24,791 nucleotides of DNA. Origin: JAIPEK01 sp041685935. Lineage in GTDB: Bacteria > Desulfobacterota > Desulfobacteria > Desulfobacterales > Desulfobacteraceae. Position 1 is the first letter of the stretch. Each line of letters opens with the position of its first letter. Positions 15,453 to 22,846 of this stretch are shown here, piece by piece. The stretch lies in NCBI GenBank assembly GCA_041685935.1, contig JAWLES010000017.1, forward strand, positions 1 to 24,791, written 5' to 3'. A program made the translations under genes and the position numbers. The notes under the pieces were generated by a model. It did no database searches and had not been told where the DNA came from. It was given only the letters and a program-made list of their open reading frames with translations.

Positions 15453-16499
15453 TCAGTTTATTACAACCTCTTTGAGTATCTCGACATGATCAAGAACCTT
15501 GCCGCACCCGGCCGCAACCGTGGAAAGGGGATCATCCGTCACCAAAATGGGAAGTCCGCTCTTTTCCTGGAGCAGCTTATCCAGGTTTTTCAGCAGAGCG
15601 CCGCCTCCGGTGAGCACAATGCCGGAATCCACAATATCCGCTGCAAGTTCGGGAGGTGTCTGCTCAAGCGCGATCTTCACCGTCTCAACGATTGCGTCGA
15701 TCTGTTCGGATATTGCCACACGGACCTCTTCGGAATCGATGGCGAGGATCTTGGGGATACCCGAGACCAGATCCCGCCCCTTGACCTCGATTGTCTCCAC
15801 ATTCTCGGGATCCGGATATGCATTGCCGATCTGGGTTTTGATCAGTTCCGCTGTACGCTCGCCGATCAGCAGATTATACTTTCGTTTTATATGCTGGCTT
15901 ATGGAGGCATCCATTTTGTCTCCCGCCACCCGTATGGATCTTGTGTATACTATCCCGGCAAGGGAAATAACAGCCACCTCCGTGGTTCCGCCCCCTATAT
16001 CAACGACCATGTTGCAGGTCGGCTCGGTAATGGGCAGTTCAGCGCCGATGGCCGCGGCCATGGGTTCCTCGATAAGGAACACCTCCCTTGCCCCGGCCGA
16101 TTCCGCGGATTCCCTGACAGCTCTCTTTTCCACCTGGGTGATGCCCGAAGGCACTGCAATGACTATCCTGGGCCGCACAAGAGCGCTTCTGTTGTTGTGG
16201 ACCTTTTTAATAAAGTGCTTGAGCATTGCTTCGGTCACTTCAAAATCCGCAATAACACCGTCCCGCATTGGCCTGATCGCCACTATATTGCCCGGGGTCC
16301 GCCCCAGCATTTTCTTGGCCTCAAGCCCGACCGCAAGGACCCTGTTCTTGGACTTGTTATCCGTTCTTACCGCCACCACGGACGGCTCGCTCAGGACAAT
16401 ACCTTTACCCTTGACATAGACCAGTGTATTCGCTGTTCCAAGGTCCAGCGCAAGATCGCTTGAAAAAACACCAAGTAAAGAATCGACGATAAGGTTCAT
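15453..16499 (-). CDS. mreB: rod shape-determining protein MreB (bacterial actin)
   Basis: Forms membrane-bound antiparallel filaments that orient cell-wall synthesis. The 348 aa carry the actin-fold nucleotide motifs: phosphate-1 DLGTANT (19-25), the EEP region with the catalytic glutamate (about 144-146), phosphate-2 DIGGGTTE (167-174) and an adenosine motif SGIVLTGGGALLKN near the C-terminus. The ATG at 16499 has AGAAGGGG upstream. It is the first gene of mreBCD-mrdA-rodA, with a clear promoter 48-75 bp ahead. Confidence 0.98.
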   Translation of the reverse strand: MNLIVDSLLGVFSSDLALDLGTANTLVYVKGKGIVLSEPSVVAVRTDNKSKNRVLAVGLEAKKMLGRTPGNIVAIRPMRDGVIADFEVTEAMLKHFIKKVHNNRSALVRPRIVIAVPSGITQVEKRAVRESAESAGAREVFLIEEPMAAAIGAELPITEPTCNMVVDIGGGTTEVAVISLAGIVYTRSIRVAGDKMDASISQHIKRKYNLLIGERTAELIKTQIGNAYPDPENVETIEVKGRDLVSGIPKILAIDSEEVRVAISEQIDAIVETVKIALEQTPPELAADIVDSGIVLTGGGALLKNLDKLLQEKSGLPILVTDDPLSTVAAGCGKVLDHVEILKEVVIN

Positions 16500-16546
16500 G
16501 ATACCCCTTCTGTTTTATGAAATATGTACATTAATGCATTTTAAGA

Positions 16547-16574
16547 ATCATACTTAAACGTTAATAGCTATCAA
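16547..16574 (-). promoter_or_regulatory. mreB operon promoter
   Basis: The minus strand has TTGATA (16574-16569, 5 of 6), a 16-bp spacer and TATGAT (16552-16547, 5 of 6). The start would be near 16540, giving a leader of about 40 nt before mreB. Confidence 0.72.
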
Positions 16575-16582
16575 ATATAGCT
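16566..16582. repeat. palindrome over the mreB -35 box
   Basis: AGCTAT (16566-16571) and ATAGCT (16577-16582) are perfect 6-bp arms around a 5-nt centre, and they contain the -35 hexamer of the mreB promoter. This is a possible operator; the low GC content also makes chance occurrence plausible. Confidence 0.4.
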
Positions 16583-16606
16583 CTATTTTACAAGAAAAAG
16601 ATACAT

Positions 16607-17713
16607 TTATTTACATTCCTCTCTATTTTTCAACAGCCTTTCCATTACCAGGTCATGGAGTCTCGGCCTGAAAAGCCTGATTGCATTGTTTTCCCGCGAT
16701 GGATGAACCCGGTTGGTCAACAGAATCACTATTACAGAATTCTCCGGGTCTATCCAGAACGAAGTTCCGGTAAACCCTAGGTGTCCGATGGAGCTGGAGG
16801 AAAAATAACGCCCGGCTGACGGGTTTTGCCCGGAAGGGGTGTCAAATCCGGCCACATGAGAAAAGGGGCCTTTTTTTTTCACAAATTCCCTGATCACCAT
16901 GGTATTTAAAACATGTGTTTCCCTGCCCTGCAAGGCCTTCAAAATTTCCCGGGCCAGCTTCAGGACCGATCCGGCATCCCCGAAAAGACCGGCATGTCCC
17001 CCGATCCCGCCGGCAGCCCATGCATTGTCATCATGGACCTCGCCGCAAAGCATTTTTCTGCGCCAGGAACACTTTTCAGTTGCCACTATTCGGTTTTCCC
17101 TCTTTTGATTTTCCGCTGCAGGCTTTTCCGAAAAAAGGTCGATAAAAAACAGATCACGGATTTGCAGCGGGGTGCAGATCTCTTTATCCAGAAAACGGTC
17201 AAGCCGTTCTCCAGCCGCTTCTTTTACCAGCCATTCCAGGATCATGAATCCGATATCACTGTAAAGGCAATCCCGGCCGGGGCTCCGTAAAAGGGGCTCA
17301 CCTGCAAGAAGCCCGTGAAGCACTCCCTCCCTGCTTTCATTTTCATGCAAAACAAGGGTTTCATAATACGGCCTGTGCGCAGGAAGCCCGGATGTATGCC
17401 GCAAAAGCTGTTCCACCGTAAGAGAATCTTTTTCAGTATCCTTAAAGGCACTGATAACAGATGAAACCCTCTGGTCCAGGCGGATAGTTCCCTCGGAAAT
17501 CAGACCGGACAGTGCAAGTGTTGTGGCCAGAGATTTGGTAAGGGACGCAAGGTCAAAAACACTCCGTTTTTCCACTCTTTTTCCCGAATATATATCCGAG
17601 ACCCCGAAAGCCTCGAAAAATTCAATCCTGCAGTCAACCGACACCAGCAAAACCCCTCCGGGAAAGACCCCGTCCTCCACCCCTTTTTCCATCTCCCGGC
17701 TCAGTGATTCCAT
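16607..17713 (-). CDS. class C beta-lactamase-like serine hydrolase
   Basis: A penicillin-recognising-fold hydrolase (AmpC/EstB/DD-peptidase superfamily). The 368 aa contain S57-L-T-K60 (SxxK nucleophile and base), Y151-S-D153 (YxN position) and GHLGFTG near the C-terminus (H-x-G in the KTG position). FDLASLTKSLATT and HTSGLPAH are typical of the beta-lactamase-related family, whose members are mostly esterases or peptidases rather than drug-resistance enzymes. There is no clear signal peptide, so it is probably cytoplasmic. The ATG at 17713 follows directly on the stop of the LD-carboxypeptidase gene, with GGGGGAGA as its ribosome site. This pairing suggests a role in muropeptide recycling, but the substrate cannot be told from sequence. 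Confidence 0.85.
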   Translation of the reverse strand: MESLSREMEKGVEDGVFPGGVLLVSVDCRIEFFEAFGVSDIYSGKRVEKRSVFDLASLTKSLATTLALSGLISEGTIRLDQRVSSVISAFKDTEKDSLTVEQLLRHTSGLPAHRPYYETLVLHENESREGVLHGLLAGEPLLRSPGRDCLYSDIGFMILEWLVKEAAGERLDRFLDKEICTPLQIRDLFFIDLFSEKPAAENQKRENRIVATEKCSWRRKMLCGEVHDDNAWAAGGIGGHAGLFGDAGSVLKLAREILKALQGRETHVLNTMVIREFVKKKGPFSHVAGFDTPSGQNPSAGRYFSSSSIGHLGFTGTSFWIDPENSVIVILLTNRVHPSRENNAIRLFRPRLHDLVMERLLKNREECK

Positions 17714-18616
17714 TCATTCTCCCCCTGGAAACTGAAGAACCCCAGTTTCAGTATCCATTTCAACCGTGGTTCCAAAGGGAAGGGAGAGGTTATCCGGGCC
17801 GTGTCCGGCATCCATTCCGGCCATAACCGGAACATCGTACTCTTCAAATGCCTCTTTTAAAATCTCATGGACCATTTCGCCGGAAGAACAGTTTTCAAAA
17901 CTGCCGGCCATCACGCCCTTAACGCCGTCAAAACAGCCGGCCATCCTAAGCTGGGTCAGCATCCGGTCAATCTTGTAAGGAGGTTCGGAAATATCCTCAA
18001 GGAAAAGAATGCAGCCGAAGAAAGAGGGCTGAAAACGCGTTCCAGCCAGGTGACATATGGTGGCGAGATTCCCTCCGGAGAGCAATCCCCTTGCCCTTCC
18101 ATTACTCAGGACAACGGGGCTGCTCATCTCGACAGGGTCCGTGCTTCCGGCAAGCGCATTCACCAGGGATCGGCATGTACGCTCCGTGGCACCGGCAAGA
18201 GAGGTTACAACCGGGCCGTGGATCACCCCGGGTATAAGCCTTTCAACCATTTGGACAAGAATTGCGGTTGTATCACTGAACCCCACAAACGGTTTCGCAC
18301 ATGCCCTGACCATTTCCCAGTCCAGATATTCCAGAACCCGCATGGAACCGTACCCTCCCCTGGCGCATATGATAGCGTCCACGCGCTTGTCGGAATACAG
18401 GCGGTTCAATGTTGCACCCCGGGTAAAATCGTCTCCTGCAAGGTACCGTGCTCTGCTGTAGATCGTATCAGGTATGTATATACTGAATCCCATCCTCTCC
18501 AGCACCACGATCCCGTCCCGGAATGACTGAAGATCAAAAGACCCTGACGGGGCGCACACTCCTATGGTTCCGCCCGGCCGGACCGGTTTGACCGTATTTT
18601 TAACTTCTCTTTTCAT
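17714..18616 (-). CDS. ldcA: LD-carboxypeptidase, peptidase family S66 (LdcA/MccF type)
   Basis: Predicted to remove the terminal D-alanine of tetrapeptides from recycled murein in the cytoplasm. The 300 aa have family length. The triad is visible as S114 in VGFSDTT, E207 in LFLEDI and H272 in DAGHGPDNLSLPFG, matching the Ser-Glu-His order of S66 enzymes. CAPSG (21-25) and ICARGGYGSMR (83-93) are further family blocks. No signal peptide is seen. The ATG at 18616 has AGGGA about 11 nt upstream, a loose fit. The alternative MccF (microcin immunity) belongs to the same family, but the cell-wall neighbourhood and the adjacent serine hydrolase favour murein recycling. Confidence 0.9.
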   Translation of the reverse strand: MKREVKNTVKPVRPGGTIGVCAPSGSFDLQSFRDGIVVLERMGFSIYIPDTIYSRARYLAGDDFTRGATLNRLYSDKRVDAIICARGGYGSMRVLEYLDWEMVRACAKPFVGFSDTTAILVQMVERLIPGVIHGPVVTSLAGATERTCRSLVNALAGSTDPVEMSSPVVLSNGRARGLLSGGNLATICHLAGTRFQPSFFGCILFLEDISEPPYKIDRMLTQLRMAGCFDGVKGVMAGSFENCSSGEMVHEILKEAFEEYDVPVMAGMDAGHGPDNLSLPFGTTVEMDTETGVLQFPGGE

Positions 18617-18839
18617 TGCACAACTATATTCCCTGCCGCCCTCCGGCTCATGATACTCTCATTCCCATACCGACTGATTAATACAGAACCGCGTTTCAAT
18701 CAACCTTAAAATAAAGAAGCATCCCCGAGCCGATCAAAACTGCGGGTTGCGAGGCAAAATACCGTGGGCCGCCGGAAGCCGGTATGGACGGAACATCTCC
18801 GTAAACATTCTGACGAAGGTGCAGGGGCCAACAAGTTGC

Positions 18840-18868
18840 TTGACACCGGGGGAAAACAATGGTAAAAG
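18840..18868 (+). promoter_or_regulatory. tRNA-Pro promoter
   Basis: A perfect TTGACA (18840-18845), a 17-bp spacer and TAAAAG (18863-18868, 4 of 6) lie 23 bp before the tRNA. The start would be near 18875. Confidence 0.72.
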
Positions 18869-18891
18869 TAGTCCGTTTTTCAATTAAAGGC

Positions 18892-18968
18892 CGGAGCGTG
18901 GCGCAGTCTGGTAGCGCACTAGCATGGGGGGCTAGGGGTCGTTGGTTCAAATCCAATCGCTCCGACCA
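18892..18968 (+). tRNA. proL: tRNA-Pro (anticodon GGG)
   Basis: A 77-nt cloverleaf. The acceptor stem CGGAGCG (18892-18898) pairs with CGCTCCG (18958-18964). The D arm has GCGC...GCGC. The anticodon stem CTAGC/GCTAG encloses the 7-nt loop ATGGGGG, giving anticodon GGG at positions 34-36. The T arm contains GGTTCAAATCC, and a genome-encoded CCA ends the gene. It reads CCC and CCU proline codons. It stands alone with its own promoter and points away from the LD-carboxypeptidase gene. Confidence 0.97.
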
Positions 18969-19009
18969 CATATTTTTAAACCCGACAGCCTCCCGATATT
19001 TTTTCCTTT

Positions 19010-19039
19010 CCGGGTAATCCCCGGCGAAAAAGTTTTTTT
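19010..19039 (+). terminator. weak candidate terminator after tRNA-Pro
   Basis: CCGGG (19010-19014) pairs with CCCGG (19020-19024) around TAATC, and a run of seven T follows after 8 nt (19033-19039). The short stem and the gap before the T-tract make this a weak intrinsic terminator. Confidence 0.3.
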
Positions 19040-19073
19040 ACCGCTTGACTTTTTTTACTTTTTTTACTACAGC
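19033..19073 (+). promoter_or_regulatory. T-tract array with candidate antiporter promoter
   Basis: Three runs of exactly seven T lie at 19033-19039, 19050-19056 and 19059-19065; the last two are part of a 9-bp direct repeat (ACTTTTTTT). TTGACT (19045-19050) could be a -35, and 17 bp later TACAGC (19068-19073) is only a poor -10. The remaining stretch to the antiporter start (19074-19209) contains one inverted repeat and a strong ribosome site, with no gene. Confidence 0.35.
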
Positions 19074-19122
19074 TTACAGCATAAACTGATATCAGAGCGA
19101 AATCCCGTCTCTTTACCGGACC

Positions 19123-19139
19123 GCATGTAATAAACATGC
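19123..19139. repeat. inverted repeat in the antiporter leader
   Basis: GCATGT (19123-19128) and ACATGC (19134-19139) are perfect arms around AATAA, about 70 bp before the antiporter start codon. It could be an operator or an mRNA hairpin. Confidence 0.4.
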
Positions 19140-19209
19140 AGCCGAACCGCTTCACCGGCGACGGAAAACCGGTCGGTCGTGATCTTCACAAAAAGGAGGG
19201 AAAGGGTCG

Positions 19210-20733
19210 ATGAAGCTGCGAAAGCAAACACTTGGCATTCTCCTTATAATCCTTATCGCATCAGCGGCCCCGATCCTGGCCTCCGACCTTGAAGCCGCAG
19301 ATGCAGGCACCGGAGCAGACAGAACGGCCGTGTCAGAGTCACTTGACCATTCTGTGAACCAGGAAACCGGTTCCTCTCACTCCAGCGGCCACAAGGATCT
19401 GGGACCCCTGCTGCCGCTGTGGAGCTGCATTCCCTTTGCCTGCATGCTCTTGTCCATTGCTTTTCTTCCGCTTGTGGCAGAACGTTTCTGGCATCACAAC
19501 TTCGGAAAGGTTTCCGCCTTCTGGGCCCTTTCCCTGGCACTGCCATTCCTGTACGCCTACAGGGGAACCGCCCTTTATGAAATCCTTCACATCATCCTGG
19601 CCGACTATATCCCATTCATAATTCTGCTGTGGTCCCTTTATACGGTTTCCGGCGGAATTCTGCTGAAAGGTACCCTCAGGGGCACCCCCATGATCAATAC
19701 CGTCATGATCCTCATCGGCACCATCCTTGCCTCCTGGATGGGCACCACCGGCGCCGCCATGCTGATGATCCGGCCGTTTCTTCGGGCCAATGACTACCGG
19801 AAAAGCAGAACGTTCATGGTGGTCTTTTTTATTTTCCTTGTTGCCAATGTCGGCGGTTCTCTCACACCTCTCGGCGATCCGCCCCTGTTTCTGGGATTCC
19901 TGCACGGCGTCTCCTTTTTCTGGACCTTCAATATTCTCCCGCACATGCTGGTGACCGCAGGCATTCTTTTAGGCATATACTTTCTGCTCGATCTATACTT
20001 CTACAAAAAGGAGGGAAGAACTCCCCCTGAAGACGAGGTCAAAAAACCGCTCAAACTTGAAGGCACATACAACTTTCTCTTTCTGGGGGGAGTAGTGCTT
20101 GCCGTACTTTTCAGCGGCATTGCGGATCTGGGCAATATCAACACTCTGGGCGTACACCGCAACATCCAGGGCTGGGCAAGAGACGGTTTTCTCATCCTGA
20201 TGGGGCTGCTCTCCCTGTGGGCAACCCCTGGAAAGCTGAGGGAGGAAAACGAGTTTACCTGGTTTCCCATCATCGAGGTGGCGTATCTCTTTATCGGCAT
20301 ATTCATCACCATGACCCCCTGTCTGCTCCTGCTCAAGGCCGGATCGGAAGGCGAACTGGCCTTTCTGATCAACTCTGTCAAGGAGCCGTACCACTACTTC
20401 TGGATCACCGGCATACTGTCGGCGTTTCTCGACAACGCCCCGACCTATCTGACCTTTTTCAATACCGCACTGGGACGCTTTTACACCGGCATGGCCGAAT
20501 CACAGTCCGTTCCGCTGCTTATGTCGGAAAACGCCGTATATCTCAAGGCCATATCCACAGGTGCAGTCTTTTTCGGTGCGTTCAGCTATATCGGAAACGC
20601 ACCCAACTTCATGGTCCGGTCCATCGCGATAGAGGCGAGAACCCCGATGCCGAGTTTCTTCGGGTACATTCTCAAATATTCCCTGATTTTTTTAATACCA
20701 ACCTTTTTGGTTGTAACCATAATTTTCTTCTAA
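19210..20733 (+). CDS. sodium:proton antiporter-like membrane protein (NhaD/CitMHS-type, ion transporter superfamily)
   Basis: A 507-aa polytopic inner-membrane protein. The N-terminus looks like a cleavable signal (MKLRKQTLGILLIILIASAA...ILAS, about 1-25), followed by a polar, His/Ser-rich stretch (about 26-65) and then roughly eleven hydrophobic segments. Repeated half-site motifs typical of the ion transporter superfamily are visible: GTTGAAMLMIRPFLRAN in the first half, NVGGSLTPLGDPPLFLGFL, and ISAFLDNAPTYLTFFN-like sequence (LSAFLDNAPTYLTFFN) in the second half, then SYIGNAPNFMV. These resemble NhaD-type Na+/H+ antiporters and the putative citrate transporter family, so ion versus carboxylate substrate is not certain. 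The ATG at 19210 has AAAGGAGGG upstream. A histidine kinase gene starts 40 bp after its stop. Confidence 0.82.
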   Translation: MKLRKQTLGILLIILIASAAPILASDLEAADAGTGADRTAVSESLDHSVNQETGSSHSSGHKDLGPLLPLWSCIPFACMLLSIAFLPLVAERFWHHNFGKVSAFWALSLALPFLYAYRGTALYEILHIILADYIPFIILLWSLYTVSGGILLKGTLRGTPMINTVMILIGTILASWMGTTGAAMLMIRPFLRANDYRKSRTFMVVFFIFLVANVGGSLTPLGDPPLFLGFLHGVSFFWTFNILPHMLVTAGILLGIYFLLDLYFYKKEGRTPPEDEVKKPLKLEGTYNFLFLGGVVLAVLFSGIADLGNINTLGVHRNIQGWARDGFLILMGLLSLWATPGKLREENEFTWFPIIEVAYLFIGIFITMTPCLLLLKAGSEGELAFLINSVKEPYHYFWITGILSAFLDNAPTYLTFFNTALGRFYTGMAESQSVPLLMSENAVYLKAISTGAVFFGAFSYIGNAPNFMVRSIAIEARTPMPSFFGYILKYSLIFLIPTFLVVTIIFF

Positions 20734-20773
20734 TATACTGAAAAAAGGCCGAAATGACTTCAGAGGCGGAAAA

Positions 20774-22834
20774 ATGAACATTACACTTGATGGGCGGAAT
20801 ATCGCCGTCATAGGGGCGGGCCGGTACTGCAGGAAATTCTTGAAGATACTGCTTTCGGAGAACATGGCCCATAAAAATATCCGGGTACTTGCGGTTGCGG
20901 ACAGAAACGCGGGTGCCGAGTGCCTCAAGTTTGCCAAGGAAAACGGACTGTACACCACTACGGATCTCAGATCCGTTTACCGGATGGAAGAGCTGGACCT
21001 TGTTATTCACTTTCCCAAAAACGGTGACTTCAGGTTCTCTTCCGATCCGTCTATCCCTGAACGCGTCAAAGTTCTGGACCACTATGACTCCATGGTTCTT
21101 CTGGACTATATTGAGATCGAATCGGAAAAAATCCTGGCTAAACAACAGCTTTCCACCCATTATCCGGATTGTAAAGACATCGACCCCGTTTTTGATCAAT
21201 TCTCCGAACGTATCACCCGCATTATCGAAGACCGGACCGAACACCTCCACGATGAGGAAAAAGGGCTTTCGGAAAGCGAAAAGGAGCTTTCCCAGATCAT
21301 ACAGGGCAGCATGATTCCCACATTCATCATCAACGAGGACCATATCGTCACCCACTGGAACAGGGCCTGTGAAAAACTCACTGACTGTCCGGCCTATACC
21401 ATTGTGGGAACGGACAAGCAGTGGACCCCTTTCCGGTCCGAAAAGCGACCTACCATGGCGGATGTGGTCCTGGGGGGAATGGACGAGGCCCAGGTCACCA
21501 AATATTACGGAAACCTTTGGCGGAAATCGGATGTGATTGAAGAAGCCTACGAAGCGGAGGAATTCTTCCCCCATCTTGGAGAGAACGGCAAATGGATCTA
21601 CTTCACCGCCGCTCCGATTAAATCGCCGGAGGGAAAAGTGATCGGCGCAATCGAAACTTTGTGGGACAAAACCGAAACCAAAAAGGTGGAAAAAGAGCGG
21701 GAACTGAAAAACAAAGAGGTCGCCACCCTTTTTGAAAAATGCAAAAACTCCGAGGAAAAATACCGGTCGCTTTTCAACAACAACCCTACTCCCATCTTTA
21801 TCATTGACAGCCAGACCTTTGAAATTCTGGATGTTAACAACCGGGTGGAGGAAAACTACGGGTATACCAGGGACGAGCTTCTGGGCAAATCATTTCTCGA
21901 CCTCGGGGACCGGGAAGATGAAACCATCGCCATAGGGCTCAGACAAATCCGGAAAGACAAATCCGTTCTGTTTTCCAAAAAGCGGCACTATAAAAAAGAT
22001 GGAAAAGTCATTTTTGTCAACATCAACGTCTGCTATGCCCAGTACAGCCTTAGAAACGTACTGATCGCATCCGCCACCGACATAACCGAAAGCATTGAAA
22101 AAGAGACCCAGCTCATCCAGGCGGGGAAAATGGCGACACTGGGAACCATGGCTGCGGGCATGGCGCATGAAATCAACCAGCCCCTCAATGTGATCCAGAT
22201 CTGTGCGGATTACTTTCTCAAAATGACCAAAAAGGGGCAGAGCATGTCCACTGAAGAGATGGAGACCTTGGCAAAGGATATTATCAGCAATGTAGAGAGG
22301 GCCGCCGGCGTGATCAAGCATGTCCGGGATTTTGCCAGGCAGTCTGAACGGGATCTGAAAAAAATTGTCATCAATGATCCGGTCAACGACGTGTTCAAGG
22401 TTCTCGGCCATCAACTGAGCGTGCACAACATTGAAGTGGAACTCGATCTCTCCCCGGATCTCCCGCAGATACTGGCGGAACACAACAGACTTGAACAAGT
22501 GTTCATCAACCTGGTCACCAACGCCATCGACTCCATGGATGAAAAGGAAGCCCGGGCCCGATCCCGGCCGGTTGAAAAAAAACTGAAGATCTCCTCTTTC
22601 CCAAAAGACGGATATGCCTGTGTAACAGTCTCTGATACAGGCGTGGGAATGTCCGAAGATGTCCGGGAAAAAATTTTCGAGCCCTTTTTCACCACAAAAG
22701 AGACCGGAAAGGGGACTGGACTGGGAACCAGCATCAGTTACGGGATCATCAACGATTACGGCGGAACCATCGAGGTGGAAAGCGAACCGGGCAAGGGCGC
22801 TGTTTTCACCATACAGTTTCCGACAATCTCATAG
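20774..22834 (+). CDS. sensor histidine kinase with N-terminal Rossmann-like domain and two PAS domains
   Basis: A 686-aa kinase with no membrane segment, so probably cytoplasmic. Domains in order: a Rossmann-like nucleotide-binding fold (about 8-115) with IAVIGAGRYCRKFLKILL and an acidic residue at the end of strand 2 (VADRN, D43); a helical linker (about 115-170); PAS 1 (about 172-300); PAS 2 (about 326-440, preceded by EEKYRSLFNNNPTPIFIID-like sequence); HisKA with AAGMAHEINQPLN and phospho-acceptor H465; and HATPase with NLVTNAID (579-586), DTGVGM (621-626), EPFFTT (636-641) and GKGTGLG (645-651). All kinase boxes are intact. The ATG at 20774 has GAGGCGGA upstream. The next gene begins 12 bp after the stop. 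The ligand is unknown; NAD(H)-like binding is an inference from the fold. Confidence 0.9.
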   Translation: MNITLDGRNIAVIGAGRYCRKFLKILLSENMAHKNIRVLAVADRNAGAECLKFAKENGLYTTTDLRSVYRMEELDLVIHFPKNGDFRFSSDPSIPERVKVLDHYDSMVLLDYIEIESEKILAKQQLSTHYPDCKDIDPVFDQFSERITRIIEDRTEHLHDEEKGLSESEKELSQIIQGSMIPTFIINEDHIVTHWNRACEKLTDCPAYTIVGTDKQWTPFRSEKRPTMADVVLGGMDEAQVTKYYGNLWRKSDVIEEAYEAEEFFPHLGENGKWIYFTAAPIKSPEGKVIGAIETLWDKTETKKVEKERELKNKEVATLFEKCKNSEEKYRSLFNNNPTPIFIIDSQTFEILDVNNRVEENYGYTRDELLGKSFLDLGDREDETIAIGLRQIRKDKSVLFSKKRHYKKDGKVIFVNINVCYAQYSLRNVLIASATDITESIEKETQLIQAGKMATLGTMAAGMAHEINQPLNVIQICADYFLKMTKKGQSMSTEEMETLAKDIISNVERAAGVIKHVRDFARQSERDLKKIVINDPVNDVFKVLGHQLSVHNIEVELDLSPDLPQILAEHNRLEQVFINLVTNAIDSMDEKEARARSRPVEKKLKISSFPKDGYACVTVSDTGVGMSEDVREKIFEPFFTTKETGKGTGLGTSISYGIINDYGGTIEVESEPGKGAVFTIQFPTIS

Positions 22835-22846
22835 GAATTTTGCAAA

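Noticed and set aside
15321..16463. Plus-strand 380-aa open frame
   Set aside because: It lies wholly opposite mreB and the mreC start; its composition (Cys/His/Arg-rich, no family match) is that of a shadow frame, and mreB is beyond doubt.
16607..17713. True AmpC-type antibiotic-resistance beta-lactamase
   Set aside because: There is no signal peptide, and the motifs (YSD, HLG instead of YAN, KTG) fit the esterase/peptidase-like relatives; the cell-wall context is a better explanation.
18759..18785. Inverted repeat ATACC...GGTAT upstream of tRNA-Pro
   Set aside because: Only 5-bp outer arms with a poorly matched interior and no T-tract; too weak to call a terminator or operator.
18696..18971. 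Minus-strand 91-aa frame whose N-terminus includes RLDLNQRPLAPHASALPDCA
   Set aside because: This is the antisense of the tRNA-Pro gene and its promoter; this peptide is a familiar false protein from tRNA antisense strands.
18892..19209. tRNA-Pro as an integration site for a mobile element
   Set aside because: No integrase, no repeat of the tRNA 3' end and no transposase were seen downstream; the following genes look chromosomal.
20672..21574. Minus-strand 300-aa open frame
   Set aside because: Antisense to the antiporter 3' end and the Rossmann-PAS kinase, with no ribosome site or recognisable domain.
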